The translations under genes and the position numbers were made by a program. Source: Amoebophrya sp. A120 (Eukaryota > Sar > Dinophyceae > Syndiniales > Amoebophryaceae). Taken from it: a stretch of DNA of 64,000 nt. The stretch spans positions 3,319,320 to 3,383,319 of the forward strand of contig CAJINV010000004.1 in the NCBI GenBank assembly GCA_905178155.1, in the 5' to 3' direction. Each line of letters starts with the position of its first letter. Within the stretch, counting starts at the first letter, position 1. The notes beneath the pieces were generated by a model. The model had not been told where the DNA came from. It was given only the letters and a program-made list of their open reading frames with translations, and did not search any database. Positions 12,901-22,822 of the stretch are shown here, piece by piece.

Positions 12901-13826
12901 CTCGATATGACACTTCATCGTTGAAGGTATGGAAAAGATGAGAAATGAATCATGCATAAAGTACTTAGCCTTACCTCCGCGACAACATTAGTGCCGGTCT
13001 TTCCTCTGTCGCGACCGGTAGGCGACCCGCTCCGACTTGCCGCGTTCTTGCCAGCCTGGTGGGTCGTGTCCGTGTGATATGACAGAAATAAAGTTCGCTT
13101 CGCTGCTACTTTTTCTTTTCTTGGACGGGAGTGATGTTGTCATACATATTGCTGCTGATTACAGGTTGCTCCTCGCCTAAATATGAAGCCGCGTGACTCG
13201 TTAACTACTCCTTGAGCGAGCCCGAAAAAGCTGCGAAAAACAAAAGGGAGTACATTACCTGTTCATCACGGCCCGAAAGAGGTGGTTCTGACGGGGCGGA
13301 GAAGTTGTAATTTGGCTTGCCCAGTGGTGGCGGTTTGGGGATCCGGAGGGACAGCTTTTTCGACGCGATCTGTGGAAAGTGATCATGTCATGCAAGTGCT
13401 ACTAAAAACGAGCTTGGAAAAACAAATGGAACTACGATATTGCTATGTTGATAGATGATCAACACAAAAATCTGCAGCAACGAAGACAAAGAACACTTTA
13501 GAATTAGACTCCGATCGCTCTATTAATTAATATACCTCTTTTCGAAAACCGCCAATATTGGTGACGTCGCGACCCCCGATCAGTGTGAAATCGGGCCCAG
13601 GCGGATTTTCTGGTGCATGGTGGTCCGGCTGGAGATTTTTTCCTGACATAAACCCCGCAGCTGGACCAGGAGATCCGTCTTCCGAGTCCACTCGCAGCGA
13701 AAACTTCCGGGTGAGACTCTTCACCGATCTGAGCTGCTTGCCAGACGAGCTGGACGCTGCGGCGCTGTCGCCCACTGCAGGTCCGCTCCCGAAGCTTGCA
13801 ACTTGCTCACGCGACTCGTCCAACAT
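3924..13826 (-). CDS. large leucine-rich-repeat protein, 20 exons
   Basis: Exons: 13826-13536, 13369-13259, 13055-12975, 12746-12150, 12009-11853, 11691-11639, 11381-11114, 10963-10929, 10665-10461, 10144-9946, 9632-9592, 9433-9379, 9077-9046, 9017-8822, 8680-8256, 7985-7215, 7100-6728, 6414-6360, 4699-4655 and 4439-3924. The sum is 4506 bases, 1501 residues plus stop, in frame throughout. Exons 1-3 are disordered. Exon 4 holds about six LRRs (roughly residues 210-345), with LNLSENQL, LDLSKNLL, LGLDSNKI and LDLRNNKL. Exons 5-15 carry charged or helical sequence; exons 16-20 are Ser/Ala/Glu/Gln-rich and disordered. The LRR pattern resembles SDS22-like proteins of cilia and scaffolds, but no named family is recognised. 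Thirteen of its introns are introners, and one large intron (4700-6359) holds a duplicated exon. A protein-binding scaffold is the safe reading. Least certain are the GT-AG joins of exons 12-14. Confidence 0.7.
4445..4654. mobile_element. introner, family D
   Basis: Arms GAAAAAAACTGTGTAAGTG and complement. Flanks caggc/cagtc. LRR gene, exons 19/20. Confidence 0.8.
4884..4972 (-). repeat. second copy of LRR-gene exon 18 and its donor site
   Basis: The segment matches 6345-6416 over about 75 bases, with a 6-base insertion. Both copies share the coding stretch for SSSSASASLAEVL and the donor GTACCTACTACTT. This copy has a stop just upstream in the exon frame, so it is probably a non-used duplicate or an alternative exon. 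Confidence 0.6.
4973..6344. other. foreign-looking DNA between duplicated exon copies
   Basis: The stretch contains the 31-base tandem array and overlapping frames on both strands (5529-5879 plus, 5855-6208 minus, and a minus frame starting MIAGALFRCIILLAYLLLG near 5183). None has a recognisable product. Taken as intron content of the LRR gene. Confidence 0.4.
5272..5440. repeat. tandem repeat, about 31-base unit
   Basis: Five to six copies of a unit built on ATTTCAGAATTTAATTGGCG followed by GCC and about eight variable bases. Lies in the large intron of the LRR gene. Confidence 0.75.
6420..6727. mobile_element. introner, family A
   Basis: Exact flanks ctgct. LRR gene, exons 17/18. Confidence 0.85.
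7106..7214. mobile_element. introner, family H, short
   Basis: A 109-base near-perfect hairpin with arms TATCCAGGAAAAAACACCC. Exact flanks cctgg. LRR gene, exons 16/17, rebuilding GAHQEQEQQHNF. Confidence 0.88.
7991..8255. mobile_element. introner, family C
   Basis: Arms ATGTCTGGGTCTG and complement. Exact flanks cgttt. LRR gene, exons 15/16, rebuilding SSNAPDNNYVVAG. Confidence 0.88.
8686..8821. mobile_element. introner, family B
   Basis: Ends TATGCATTGCAAG and TTTTGCACAGGATA. Exact flanks agctg. LRR gene, exons 14/15, rebuilding AFDQLVQEQIEA. Confidence 0.88.
9439..9591. mobile_element. introner, family B
   Basis: Exact flanks tggac. LRR gene, exons 11/12. Confidence 0.85.
9638..9945. 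mobile_element. introner, family A
   Basis: Exact flanks cgctg. LRR gene, exons 10/11; the exon between this and the previous element is only 41 bases. Confidence 0.85.
10150..10460. mobile_element. introner, family F
   Basis: Arms GTGAAAAATGCCCCCACCCC and complement. Exact flanks tcccg; the left end reads TTTTACAG rather than TAT. LRR gene, exons 9/10. Confidence 0.8.
10671..10928. mobile_element. introner, family C
   Basis: Flanks gccct/gccgt; the left end has mutated from TAT to TGT. LRR gene, exons 8/9. Confidence 0.82.
10969..11113. mobile_element. introner, family B
   Basis: Exact flanks ggttt. LRR gene, exons 7/8; keeping both TA ends would put TAA in frame here, so exact removal is required. 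Confidence 0.87.
11387..11638. mobile_element. introner, family C
   Basis: Exact flanks ggtga. LRR gene, exons 6/7. Confidence 0.86.
11697..11852. mobile_element. introner, family B
   Basis: Exact flanks tggtt. LRR gene, exons 5/6; exact removal gives VGKTTARSGDHSGW and avoids an in-frame TAA. Confidence 0.87.
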
Positions 13827-14561
13827 TGATATTCCAAAAAAAAGTGAAGATCTTCAAGCAGAGTAAAGCAAGAGAGAGAGGTACTAGGCTCAAAGTTGTA
13901 GGTTCATTCTAATAAACTGCAAAAGTCTTTGCCAAACGCAAGGGTGGGAAGAAAGCCCAACATGCGTAGAAGAAGTTCACACGGACTGCATTTAGCGACA
14001 CACCACGACACGAAAACGAAAACTTGCTTCATCTATCAATCCACATGATAGGAAGTAGTGCTCGAACGCTCAGTGCTGGTGTGTACTGGCATGTAGCTTT
14101 TCTACTGAACGACTAAGAAAGGCCAAGGTGACGAAAACCAATTCACTCCTTCGATCGACTATAAACACGAACACGAAGACCACGACGGACATACTAGTAC
14201 TGCATGATAAAGGCAAAACGACTCAGACGCGCCAAACCAAATACCACGGCGGCCGCAAGCTGCAAAGTTCGGTAGAAACAAGATGATGCGACCACGATTT
14301 ATTCCGTCGAACACCTCCGAATCGCCTCGAACCGCAGTGCACAGTGCGAGTACCGCAGTGGCAGAGGCAGCGCGGGCGATAGTATGCCGAATCGATGTGA
14401 GCGCTCTCGTCCGGTCGTAGTTTTGGTTGTGAGAAATCTGGATATTACAATGGACGAAATTTCCATCATTCAACATCGCGACGTTAATATCTAATAGTTG
14501 CAGGTGTGGCTTGTGTTAGTACCTCGACGAGAAATCAGTCCGTGTCAAAGAAGAAGATATT
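13827..14561. other. intergenic
   Basis: A 105-codon minus frame at 14159-14476 has no coding character I trust. Probably the promoter and leader of the LRR gene. Confidence 0.4.
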
Positions 14562-14774
14562 TCACTCGTCGACCTCCATTTTTGCTGGTTCTTGTTCCCC
14601 GCTCTTGTTGCCTCCCTTCTTCGGCTTTGATCGCACTTTTTTCTTCGTCATCGCAACGTCTGCTTGCTGCGTTTCTGCTGATACGTTTGTCGTTGGAGCA
14701 GGCGCCGATGTCAGATTTGCAGCAGCTGACGCAGGTGCGGCTGTTTGAGAAGTCAATTTTTGTCGATTGGACAT
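14562..14774 (-). CDS. small basic/acidic-tailed protein, 70 residues
   Basis: A single-exon frame from ATG 14774 to the TGA at 14562. The N-terminal half is Ala/Thr/Ser-rich. A lysine cluster (TKKKVRSKPKKGG, about residues 43-55) follows and may be a nuclear localisation signal. The last residues are acidic (KMEVDE). No family is recognised. It lies about 120 bases upstream of the next minus-strand stop and 735 bases from the LRR gene, which fits the tight spacing seen elsewhere. Short length and low complexity leave some risk that it is not a gene. Confidence 0.4.
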   Translation of the reverse strand: MSNRQKLTSQTAAPASAAANLTSAPAPTTNVSAETQQADVAMTKKKVRSKPKKGGNKSGEQEPAKMEVDE

Positions 14775-14896
14775 TGTAGTTGTACTTTATATTCTCTCCT
14801 TCATTATCATTTCTCTACAGTAACGAAAAAGATAAAGATCCGCTCTTGCTGCGATGCAGTACCGCTCTTTGCTTAGGAACAATAAAGTAGCAAAAC

Positions 14897-15626
14897 TTAA
14901 AACTCTGTCATACCAGCCGCAGCCTTTGCCTCCCCCTCCGCTTTCCTTCGCGCTTTTTTCTGGGCCCGGTAGGCTTCCCGCTTGGGTTGCTTTTTCGCTT
15001 TCCTTTCCGCGTTGATGACCTGCTGGGAATTCTCCTTCGTGCGAATAATATGCATTGCAAAAGTATCGTATTCGTATAAATGCATTACAAATTCCCTCAG
15101 CATGAGAAATAAAATTTGTCACGCGGATTTACCTTCGGAAAAAAATTTGTAATGCATGACTGAAATTACTACGAGTACGATGCTTTTGCACAGGATAAAT
15201 AAACGCGGTCACCAACTCCTTGTTCTTCTTGCTGTTCAGCGCCAAGGCGCGCCCGTTGCGGTATGGATTGCAAAAATGTCTGGGTCTGGAAGATTGCGAG
15301 ATTTGTCATGCTAGTCTGGCATAATTCTGCACTCTGTATTGCGTGGCCACCAAGAGGCCGTCTTGCCTGTCATGCAAAAGGAAAAGCGCAGTTTCTCATG
15401 CGAAATACGCAGGACAAGAGCACGAAGAGACTTGTCATGCTTGGTGGTTCATTACAGAACAGTTACTGTTCACGGGCTTGCATCACAAGTTTCCAGACCC
15501 AGACATTTTTGCATTTCATATGCGGCACTTCTTCACGATTTTCCTCGCCAGACTCTTCGTCTTCACCCGGTGCGGCTTCACCTTCAACAGCCCCCGTCTC
15601 TTACCGCGCGCGTGCAGGTTCGCCAT
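14897..15626 (-). CDS. small very basic, nucleolar-type protein
   Basis: Three exons, 15626-15521, 15256-15198 and 15043-14897, give 103 residues in frame. Both introns are introners (families C and B) with exact 5-bp repeats. The protein opens MANLHARGKRRGLLKVKP and is about one third Lys plus Arg. A lysine-rich helix (KAKKQPKREAYRAQKKARRK) runs to near the C terminus, which ends GMTEF. Composition suggests an RNA-binding ribosome-biogenesis or ribosomal protein; I cannot assign a family. Rejoined exons read smoothly (KKCRNGRALALNSKKNKELV), which supports the splice rule. Confidence 0.6.
15049..15197. mobile_element. introner, family B
   Basis: Exact flanks aataa. Small basic protein, exons 2/3. 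Confidence 0.86.
15262..15520. mobile_element. introner, family C
   Basis: Exact flanks tgcgg. Small basic protein, exons 1/2. Confidence 0.86.
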
Positions 15627-16151
15627 TTTTCTGTATTTTTCGAAAGAGGCTTTCTTCTATTTTTAGTACTAAATACTTACAACAATTGGAGAAGTAGTGG
15701 ATACTACAACTTTATGACCTTACAATCGAACAGACAATCCACGTTCTGTTGTTGACACTGAGATTTTTGTGGGCTTATATCGTCAAGTAGATCTACATGC
15801 GCGTTTTCTGCTGGTTCTTGTACTAACAAACTAGTAGGTTCTATGAGACACCAGCATTATTGCGCATTCCTTGAATGACGCGGGCAGATCCGCATTTCTG
15901 TTCTGTCGAGATCCGATCTTTTCTGTATAAAATTTTTGATCCTAACCATGAGGATCTTCTACGCGCATCATCATATTTTCTTCCATCTAGTCTTCTACTG
16001 GATCACGAAACTGGCTGACACATTTCATGATCAAGCTTGTGCCCTACAGGCTTGGGTGGGTGAAAATCTCATCGCATTTGAATCGCTAGTATGGTCAGTC
16101 TGATGATTTTCATCGAAAAAAAGAATCTACTGCATCTGGATCAATACAAAC
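15627..16151. other. intergenic
   Basis: AT-rich, no gene or repeat seen. Confidence 0.5.
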
Positions 16152-19100
16152 TCATATCCATCCGTGCGCCCGCACCCCGGCTTTTCGTAGGCGGAGTAAG
16201 TAGTCATACGGAATCCGAAAGTTTCCAACGCGATTTAGTGTCGCAGAAGATGAGGTCCTCTCTCCTCGTCTTGTTTGCAAGCTGGTGCTGTGGTCGACCT
16301 GCGCCACTCCACGACCTCGACCACGACCTCCGGGGAGCTGCATGTTCAGGTTGAAGAGCGTGTGAGTGTGCGGCTCCCAAAAAAACTCGAAAAGACGCAG
16401 CGGTAACGGTAAGCGGGTGCTCGCATTAAGTCGTGTATTTGACTTTGCTTCCAACGCATCGAGCAGACCGTCTAAGAACTCGTGCTCTAGAACGGGGTTA
16501 TCCACATCCAGCTTGATTACACAGACTGGCAGTCGTACTTGCCGTAGGCCTGTTTTCCTGTTCTGACCCAGAATGGTGGTCCTCTGCCCGTGAAGATCTG
16601 CAGTGGCTGAGGCTTCGTCTGTCTCTACAACTTCGTCTGGTGGTCTGCGGTCGTTGAATCCAGTTCCAGAGGTTGTTTTTGCGCTTCCTTGGCACAAGTC
16701 CTTTACGTCCTCCAGCAACTCGGAAGCGCTTGTCACCGCATGGCGAACTGTAAGCACCACCGCATTATTTTCATCTCGATTTCTATCACTAGCGTGACTT
16801 TCCTCTTCATCAGAGTTGGTAAGCACCTGCCGTCGTCGTGTCCTTTCGAGCGAGAAAGCGAATTGGGTCCGCTGATCAATCGCGGCATGAATCTTTCGTA
16901 CCTGAAATTCATTTTCTCGTGCTGAGCAACAACATGAACTGTCTCCGCTCTCCGCATGGTTTTCGACTGTCTGATGCGCAGTCGTGTCATTTAGTGACAA
17001 AAATTGACGATCTCCACAACAACACCCCGCTTGATGTTCCAAGTAGGCTAATGAATGCGCTTCCACTTGCCTTTGATACCTTTGCGGATCGAGTTTTTGC
17101 TTCTCGTAGACAATGATTTCGTCAAAACTGACCTTATTTCGCCTGTACATTTCCACGAGCCACTTGGTGCTAGAACCTGTGTCGCCTGTGTCGTAGTAGC
17201 CACCCCCGTATCCTGTGCAAAAGTATCGCACTCGTATTGCAGTCATGCATTACAAGTCTTTTCTTATAGGTAAATCCGCATTGCAAATTTTATTTCTCAT
17301 GCTGAGGAAATTTGTAATGCATTTAAACGAGTACGATACTTTTGCAGTTCATACCCCGATATCGATCAGAACTACTTTTGGCGAAGGTGCTGAGGACAAA
17401 CCTCCAGCAAAGTCGCTCATGCTGGTGTCCTCGTTTCCATGATTATGATCTGCAGGGTGTATGGCTAGGGGTCGTACTAGAGTAGATGATACCTCCGGCG
17501 CAGAAAACAGACTAGCAAAATAAAAATAAGCTACATCTTCTTGCCTCCCCAAAACTAAGTAGCTGCGGTCCGTCGCCGCTGCGTAAACGGCGCGCGCGAG
17601 GAGTAATCCAAGGCTCAGACTTTGTTTGATGTCCGCCTCTTCTAAGTCGATTCCCTTAGCCAGGCTGGAAAAGAGTTTTTGCGCACCGGCTTCCAAACTT
17701 TTGATCTGAGGGTCGTCCTTTTCCGCTGCAATTGCATCCTGGTCTGCAGGACCACCAACACCCGAAGGCAGCAAAAGAACCTCCTCGAGAAGAAAGGCGT
17801 TCAGTAGCTCACTTAGCAAATGACGCGATGGGTTGTCGTGCCGCCTCGCTGTGGGCAGTCGTGTGAGATCAGGCTGAGAAGTACTTCTAGACAAGGACCG
17901 GTCTCTACTTGTGCCGGACGCAGCCGAGCCGGCCAAATACTGCACCGCGTGCCGCAACATGGCGGAGAGGGTCGTCCTATCGTCGAAATCCAAGACATTT
18001 GTGGCGTCTGTCGTAGGTAGGGCCGCACTCACACGGCGAGGACCTGGATCAGCTTCAGCATCAGACGTACTATCTTCGTTTCCACTTCCAACCAGGTGAA
18101 ACGCCGCAAACACATCCCGCGGCCAGGCCTCCAACAGTATCCGCCGTTCCGCTTCGGAAAGCCGCAGTCTCTCGCTGTAGTACTCCAGCAAATTTTATCC
18201 AGGAAAAAAACACCATCACAATCACACTTAGGAGGTTTTGCATCAGAAATTTGTCTCGTATGACAAATTTTTCTTGTATTGCAAAAACACAAAAGGAAAC
18301 TTGGTTGGATACCTATAACACTTGACTGTGATGCATTTTTGCGCATGACAAAAATTTTTGTATTGCAAAAATGTGCAAAAGTGATTGTGATGGTGCTTTT
18401 TTCTTGAATAAATTTGTCGTCACGCACGGCCACAGTGCGTGTCGGAGCAAGAAGGCCAAGGGCTCCAGAGGGGTAGAAGAGGATGTAGTTGAATTCGTCC
18501 ACTGTAGTAGAGACGGTGCTTTTTCTGATGTCGAGATTTGTGCACAACTTGTAGTTTTTTGTCGTCGTACATGATAGCTGTAGAACTCCTTGTCATGTCC
18601 AAAACTGGTGCCAACATCGTCTTTGCGACAACCCGATATGACGCAGCTCGTCGGAGGTCCAGCCAGAGGCTGTTGGTCGGTTTTTGTCTCCGTCTCGCGA
18701 CCAGACACGCGGTTGTTCGTGTTCCTCGTGGTCGTGCCGCAACAAAGTGGGCCCAACGCATTAGAAGTTGTCCCCCAGTATGTACCTGTAGTTCGTGCGC
18801 TCCACTGTTTCAATAAGCGCGTGGCATTGCGGTTTCTGCATGGGGTTTCTGCCCAATCGGGGTTTGCCAGCCAAGCCCGCTCCAGTGCGCTGGACTGATA
18901 CTGCAGTTCGGATTCTTGTCCAGGTTCAGCCTGTGCTGGCAGCGCGGTGCTCTTGCTTCTCGGCTTCGTTATGGTTTGCGCAACTACGCCGGATGCGATT
19001 CCAATGGTCTTGAGAAAGCGAACGACAAAGCGCTGGCATAGTTCTGCGAAAGAAAAACTACCTGCGTGGTACCTGCAGCGACCGCGAGTTCGGTTCCGCA

Positions 19101-19164
19101 TAATCAAGAACGTGCTGACCAAAACAAGACGCATGTGTGTACGGGATGAGAAAAAATGTGACAC
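16152..19164 (-). CDS. type II membrane protein with FkbM-like methyltransferase region
   Basis: Exons 19164-18411, 18190-17354 and 17203-16152 give 880 residues. The introns are a family H and a family B introner with exact repeats aattt and ccccg. A hydrophobic stretch near residues 11-22 (MRLVLVSTFLIM) looks like a signal anchor, so a Golgi/ER lumenal orientation is likely. The second junction rebuilds VVLIDIGGGYYDTGDTGSS, which resembles the glycine-rich SAM-binding start of FkbM-type methyltransferases. Further on, KLDVDNPVLE matches the spacing of that family's K-x-D-x-(E/D) motif, and the C terminus (LLRLRKAGVRAHGWI) resembles the tail seen in algal FkbM-domain proteins. The first 300 residues are low-complexity. 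The methyltransferase assignment rests on motifs only and could be wrong; the membrane anchor is more certain. Confidence 0.6.
17209..17353. mobile_element. introner, family B
   Basis: Exact flanks ccccg. It splits the glycine-rich DIGGGYYD motif of the FkbM-like gene. Confidence 0.88.
18196..18410. mobile_element. introner, family H, long form
   Basis: Ends TATCCAGGAAAAAAACACC and TTTTTTCTTGAATA. Exact flanks aattt. FkbM-like gene, exons 1/2. Confidence 0.85.
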
Positions 19165-19580
19165 ACATCGATTGTTGTTGAGTTAGTACCACTATATCGA
19201 ATTATAAAAACGGGGAAAACAACCTGGACAAACGAAGACAAAGAGGGTGACTTACTCCTTTATCGTGGACACCTGACTGCGTTCGTCCCAAATTCGCGAG
19301 GAACAAGAGGTCTTCCATTCGTGTGGCTTCGGGTGTGCTTTGAAATTTTCCTTTTCAACAGCACATAATCTTTTTACTGTTGTCACTCTGGCAGCGCAAA
19401 TTCGCACTGACCACGTACTTCTACTGAGGTTTCATACATATTTTCAGAACCAACAACTGACTCGTCTCCGCACTGTAACTACTGTTAAAAACACTTGGTT
19501 CATCTGGTCGTGCGGAAATCAAAATTCGCAGCTCGCTTGATACTTCTGATACGACCCTGCTATTCATCCCGTCTGCGTTT
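19165..19580. other. intergenic
   Basis: Nothing recognised between the FkbM-like start and the orphan stop. Confidence 0.5.
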
Positions 19581-22055
19581 CTAGTACGTGAAGGCTGTGA
19601 AGCTGAATTTTTGTTCCCGCTTCCCAGCGTCGTCCTCAGGGACTTGCAGTCCCGGTTGACCATGCTGCTGGTTGTTGTTCTCGGGGACTAGTACAACAGG
19701 GGCTTTACTAGAACCTTTTTCCTCGACATTTTCTTCGATCTCCACTTTCGCCTTTTTCAGTGCAGGTTCCCCTGACTGCAGCAGCCCGTCGTCGTTACTG
19801 CACTTTTCTTGTTCCCCATGACCTCTGTCAAATTCCACTGCTTCTTCCACTTCGCTGGCGCTGAAGGCGAAATTGGCCAAGTCATCGTCCGCAATGAAAT
19901 CCTCCCCGGACCGATAGCCGGCAGCCGAACCAGCACCGGCTGCGGAACTACTCCGGGAGGACCGCACGGCGGGGCTGGGCGGCGGAGAAGTAGTATTTGT
20001 AGTTGTGTTTATTGGCGGGAAAGGTGGCGATTGTGGTTGTAGTTCATCTAGTCCCTCTTGTTTCTGATTTTCCCCTACTTCTTCGACGTCGTGCTTATAA
20101 AAGCCTTCTTCGATCAAGGCCGCGGGAGGTGGTTCTGACGTTTCGATTTTGGGTGATGTCGCCGCTTCTTGATGCCGTGCAAGCGGTGTTCGTCGTGTCT
20201 CTTCCTGTTCTGGTGAAATAGGTTGGACTTGTTCGATAGTATTGGTATTCATTTTATCGTGTCTTGTTTCAGCAGTGTCGGCGACGTCGCGGCTCAAAGA
20301 AGCAGCCACCGTTTCGGAAGGTGACCTCACGGAATCATTTTCCGCACGAGCTTGAGCAGCCAGTTTATTTTCCGTCGCGACGATACCGATAGCGGCGTCG
20401 CCTCGTTCTCCATTTCCATGCAGACACCTATCCTCCGGCGCCGAAAAACAAGGTTCGGCTACCTGTCGCTCTTCCCCCTGGTGATGCTCTACGCGAGAAC
20501 TTCCCAAAGTACTAGATCCAGCGACCGCTTGTTGTTCCGTCGATGCTCTTTGCACTTGCTCCAGTCTCGATATCTTTTCTTGTTCATCTACAGGTACAAT
20601 TTCGGGCGTGTCGTGTCCTCGCGGGCTTGGAAGAGCTACAGGACTTCCTTCTTTGCAGCCCAATATCGTACCATCCTCTCTTGCTTTTGAAGCACCGGTG
20701 GCAGTAGATTCTGGCGCAAAAGTATTTTCCTGCTCCAGTTCCTTGACCAACTCACTTGTTGTCCCTGGTTCTCGAAGTTGCCTTGCTTCTGGTTCGATAT
20801 TGGCCGGCGCAGAGTTTTTACTTCCATCATCTACCTCGTCTTGAAGGTCAACAAAAAGGTCTTCCGCAGAGAGCGGATTTTGCTGCTCCAGCTCGGCATC
20901 CACTTCCTGTGGCTCCGTATAATTTTCAGCCTGCTCGCCAAGGAGCTTCGCCGGTGTAGGGCGTGCCTCGACGGAAGATTCATTTTTTGTGTCGTTTATT
21001 TTCGGTGCATCTTCCGCAACAGCTTCTTGTTCGGTGGAACAAGCGCGCAGTGGTACAACTCGTGGCGCACCTTCAGCAGCACTTTCATCTGTCGGTGCTC
21101 TCTTCGTTAGATCACCACTGCCAGCACCCGCAGCCACATCGGGAGGTTCTCCAGCTTCGACGCCCGGTGAGCACAGTGCCGTCGTTCTTGATTTGTCGTC
21201 GGAAGGTGTCGGAGGTAAAAACGTATTCAGAAGCAGGTTGTCGAGTGGGCTCGAAATCATTTCTTCCAGAACTGATGTTCCGGCGAGGACGTCTAGCGTT
21301 CTTGCACTTTCATCCCTATTTGACGTGGTTCCACACAATTTCGCTTGTAGTTCCGATCGCAGCACAAGTTTCGGAAAAACCACCTCCATGGCGAACCGGC
21401 GTAACCTCTGCACGCACCCTTCGAGCGCCTCGTCTTGGGAATTAAAATTATCGGCAGACGAACAAGAAAGAATACCCGCTTCGCTCGTCTCCGCGCGCAT
21501 CCAAGGCAGCCAGGCTATGGCTTGCAACAGGAAGATCCGGAGGGTGGATATGGAATTGGAAGTCGAGGACGCGCAAGAAGATGACATATTTGATGTTCCC
21601 TGCAGCTTGGGAGGTGGAGCAGGAGAACCATCAACAAGGTCTCGACAGAGACTCAGGACATTGGTTTCCAGACTACTTCGCCACTTTTCCCGTTCCGCGA
21701 ACAGTCGCAGGAAAGTGGTTGTCTTACCTCGATACAACCCGCGAGGTTGTGGTCCAGGTGAAGGTCGATTGTTCTTCCCAGGTGAAGCTGTTCTAGGATT
21801 TTTTTCGCTACTCTCCTGCCGTTTCCAAAAAGCACGTTCCAGGTCGTGGGGCTCGGCGAGGTTTGTTTTTTTCGATGGCAATATCATTCGGGAGGATGAA
21901 CTTGAACTTGAGGTTGCCGAAGATGATGCGGTCATGATATTAACCCCAATATTTGTGCCGGGGCCACGCGAGGATCCGTTGTCCAGTGCAACTTCAGAAG
22001 TGGCTGGATCTACTTCTCCTGTTGTTCCTACCATGTTGTTCTTCACCGTCGTCAT
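19581..22055 (-). CDS. 824-residue intronless protein of unknown function
   Basis: One uninterrupted frame from ATG 22055 to the stop at 19581. Most of the protein is disordered and rich in Glu, Ser, Ala and Thr. One ordered segment, about residues 105-260, has helix-like sequence with a KTTTFLRLFAEREKW stretch, an IFLLQAIAWLPWM hydrophobic run and a CVQRLRRFAMEVVFPKLVL helix. No domain is recognised. A 360-codon frame on the plus strand over 20989-22071 is its antisense shadow. It carries no introner, unlike most neighbours of comparable size. Confidence 0.65.
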   Translation of the reverse strand: MTTVKNNMVGTTGEVDPATSEVALDNGSSRGPGTNIGVNIMTASSSATSSSSSSSRMILPSKKTNLAEPHDLERAFWKRQESSEKNPRTASPGKNNRPSPGPQPRGLYRGKTTTFLRLFAEREKWRSSLETNVLSLCRDLVDGSPAPPPKLQGTSNMSSSCASSTSNSISTLRIFLLQAIAWLPWMRAETSEAGILSCSSADNFNSQDEALEGCVQRLRRFAMEVVFPKLVLRSELQAKLCGTTSNRDESARTLDVLAGTSVLEEMISSPLDNLLLNTFLPPTPSDDKSRTTALCSPGVEAGEPPDVAAGAGSGDLTKRAPTDESAAEGAPRVVPLRACSTEQEAVAEDAPKINDTKNESSVEARPTPAKLLGEQAENYTEPQEVDAELEQQNPLSAEDLFVDLQDEVDDGSKNSAPANIEPEARQLREPGTTSELVKELEQENTFAPESTATGASKAREDGTILGCKEGSPVALPSPRGHDTPEIVPVDEQEKISRLEQVQRASTEQQAVAGSSTLGSSRVEHHQGEERQVAEPCFSAPEDRCLHGNGERGDAAIGIVATENKLAAQARAENDSVRSPSETVAASLSRDVADTAETRHDKMNTNTIEQVQPISPEQEETRRTPLARHQEAATSPKIETSEPPPAALIEEGFYKHDVEEVGENQKQEGLDELQPQSPPFPPINTTTNTTSPPPSPAVRSSRSSSAAGAGSAAGYRSGEDFIADDDLANFAFSASEVEEAVEFDRGHGEQEKCSNDDGLLQSGEPALKKAKVEIEENVEEKGSSKAPVVLVPENNNQQHGQPGLQVPEDDAGKREQKFSFTAFTY

Positions 22056-22822
22056 TTTTCCTTCCAGATGAAAGGAGCTGCTGTTACTTATTTCTAGTTT
22101 ATATATGAATTTCTCAATTATGTTCTTGCGTAAAACAAATGTATGACACTGTGCTGTTTCTGTTTGGAAAGAATAAGAAAGTCACTTATAGCATTGAGAA
22201 TGAAGAGCCTATTTTCTAGATCGTCGATATCTATGTATCCTGATTAGCAAACAACATAATTCCTTTCCGGGTCCAACCGGCCGTAAAGACAATTTTGAAC
22301 GGGAACCAGATATTACGAACGTAGAAATTTCAATTTTTAGAGTTGAACTTTAGGGATCATATTACCGTGCAATAGACCGCTGGCACGATTTCAATGAATT
22401 TAACGGCAGAAGATCAAATGTTGTCGAGAGGGCATTCAAACTTACTAGGACGACTTTTTGATTGCTCGTGTATAAAGCACGAGTAAACAAATTTTATATG
22501 TCGGACCACCAACCTCGACTACGGAAAACTACGCAACTATTTAAACATTTGTTCGATTTCGCCGAACATCGCACATTTGGTCGTGCACTTGATCATGGTT
22601 TTTCCGGTCTTTTGTCTCTTCGGAAAGACCACACTTATTATGTAGTTCTCCTTCGCTTACGGAAACAGTCACAGCCTTTCGAAATTACCACGCACATCCA
22701 TCGTACAGCAGCTTATCGTGAAGTGCCAATGCCAAAACACCCAGCACCTGTCTGAATTTTACAGAAAAAGAAATTTTAAATTCAAAAACGCTTTCCAATT
22801 TCTCATCTTCCTGTCCAACTCG
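22056..22822. other. intergenic
   Basis: A 97-codon plus frame at 22462-22755 is the only candidate; it has no visible homology and opposes the strand of every gene here, so it is not annotated. Confidence 0.4.

Noticed and set aside
20989-22071. A 360-codon plus-strand frame and several others over 19800-22000
   Set aside because: They mirror the 824-codon minus gene, are Ser/Arg-rich as antisense frames usually are, and show no domain.
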